From assembly GCA_019843655.1 (NCBI GenBank), contig JACDQD010000004.1, forward strand, positions 28,903,872 to 28,967,871: a stretch of 64,000 bases of DNA, read 5' to 3'. The notes under the pieces are model-generated. The model did no database searches. It was not told the DNA's origin and saw only the letters and a list, made by a program, of their open reading frames with translations. This DNA comes from Lethocerus indicus. Its lineage: Eukaryota; Arthropoda; Insecta; Hemiptera; Belostomatidae. A program made the translations under genes and the position numbers. Positions 63,901 to 64,000 of this stretch are shown here, one piece after another (position 1 is the first letter of the stretch; each line of letters begins with the position of its first letter).

Positions 63901-64000
63901 TATGCCTACAACAAATCATTTTCAAGATATATTCAGTTTCTTACTAATCCCAAATAGGAGACACAACAACCCCTAATGGGTCTCTGAATCACGAAAAAGG

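Larger units (their letters stand above)
45143..64000 (+). other. Probable first intron of the convertase gene (incomplete)
   Basis: The stretch begins with a good donor. No later convertase exon (propeptide end, catalytic D/H/S blocks, P domain) was recognised, so the intron probably runs past the window end, at least 18.8 kb. It contains jockey copy 2, microsatellites at 53821, 54211, 59150 and 60895, and a degenerate repeat pair at 58529/59013. Apart from these I see no gene. Frames such as 52397-52846 and 57277-57543 show no family signature. Confidence 0.5.

Overview
This is a eukaryotic nuclear window, most likely from an arthropod and probably an insect. The evidence is spliced genes with short exons, an AT-rich background, jockey-clade non-LTR retrotransposon fragments, a piggyBac-type MITE with TTAA duplications, a promoter with a TATA box and an arthropod-style initiator, and a beta-tubulin relative with an intron after codon 19. 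The species cannot be named from the sequence. Only two protein-coding loci can be supported. Most open reading frames here are chance frames in introns or intergenic DNA.

Layout. Bases 1-3482 hold repeats and no recognised gene. Bases 3483-8128 hold a complete seven-exon gene on the + strand for a very divergent beta-tubulin-like protein. It was assembled by hand from splice sites and spacing against conventional beta-tubulin and gives 456 codons with no frameshift. Its first exon (19 codons) and second exon lie in short frames that ORF calling misses. Intron 5 appears to use a GC donor. Intron 6 carries a 5'-truncated jockey fragment with a 10-bp target-site duplication and a member of a second, unnamed repeat family.

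Bases 8149-44909 form a gene-poor stretch of about 37 kb. It contains a possible hammerhead ribozyme at the tip of a long inverted repeat (20085-20223, possibly a Penelope-like terminal fragment), a piggyBac-type MITE (31651-31884), an eroded jockey fragment (41649-41757), several G-quadruplex-prone G/C runs and microsatellites.

A TATA box, an initiator and one coding exon at 44910-45142 mark the 5' end of a furin/kexin-type proprotein convertase gene. The exon encodes a signal peptide and the start of the prodomain. The rest of the window (45143-64000) appears to be its first intron, since no further convertase exon was recognised. Another jockey fragment, with an 11-bp target-site duplication, sits just inside this intron in the minus orientation.

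The most notable results are the divergent tubulin, which has a changed nucleotide-binding T1 loop, no MREI start and no acidic tail, yet an intact frame; the hammerhead-like motif inside a hairpin; and three jockey fragments that start at nearly the same internal point.
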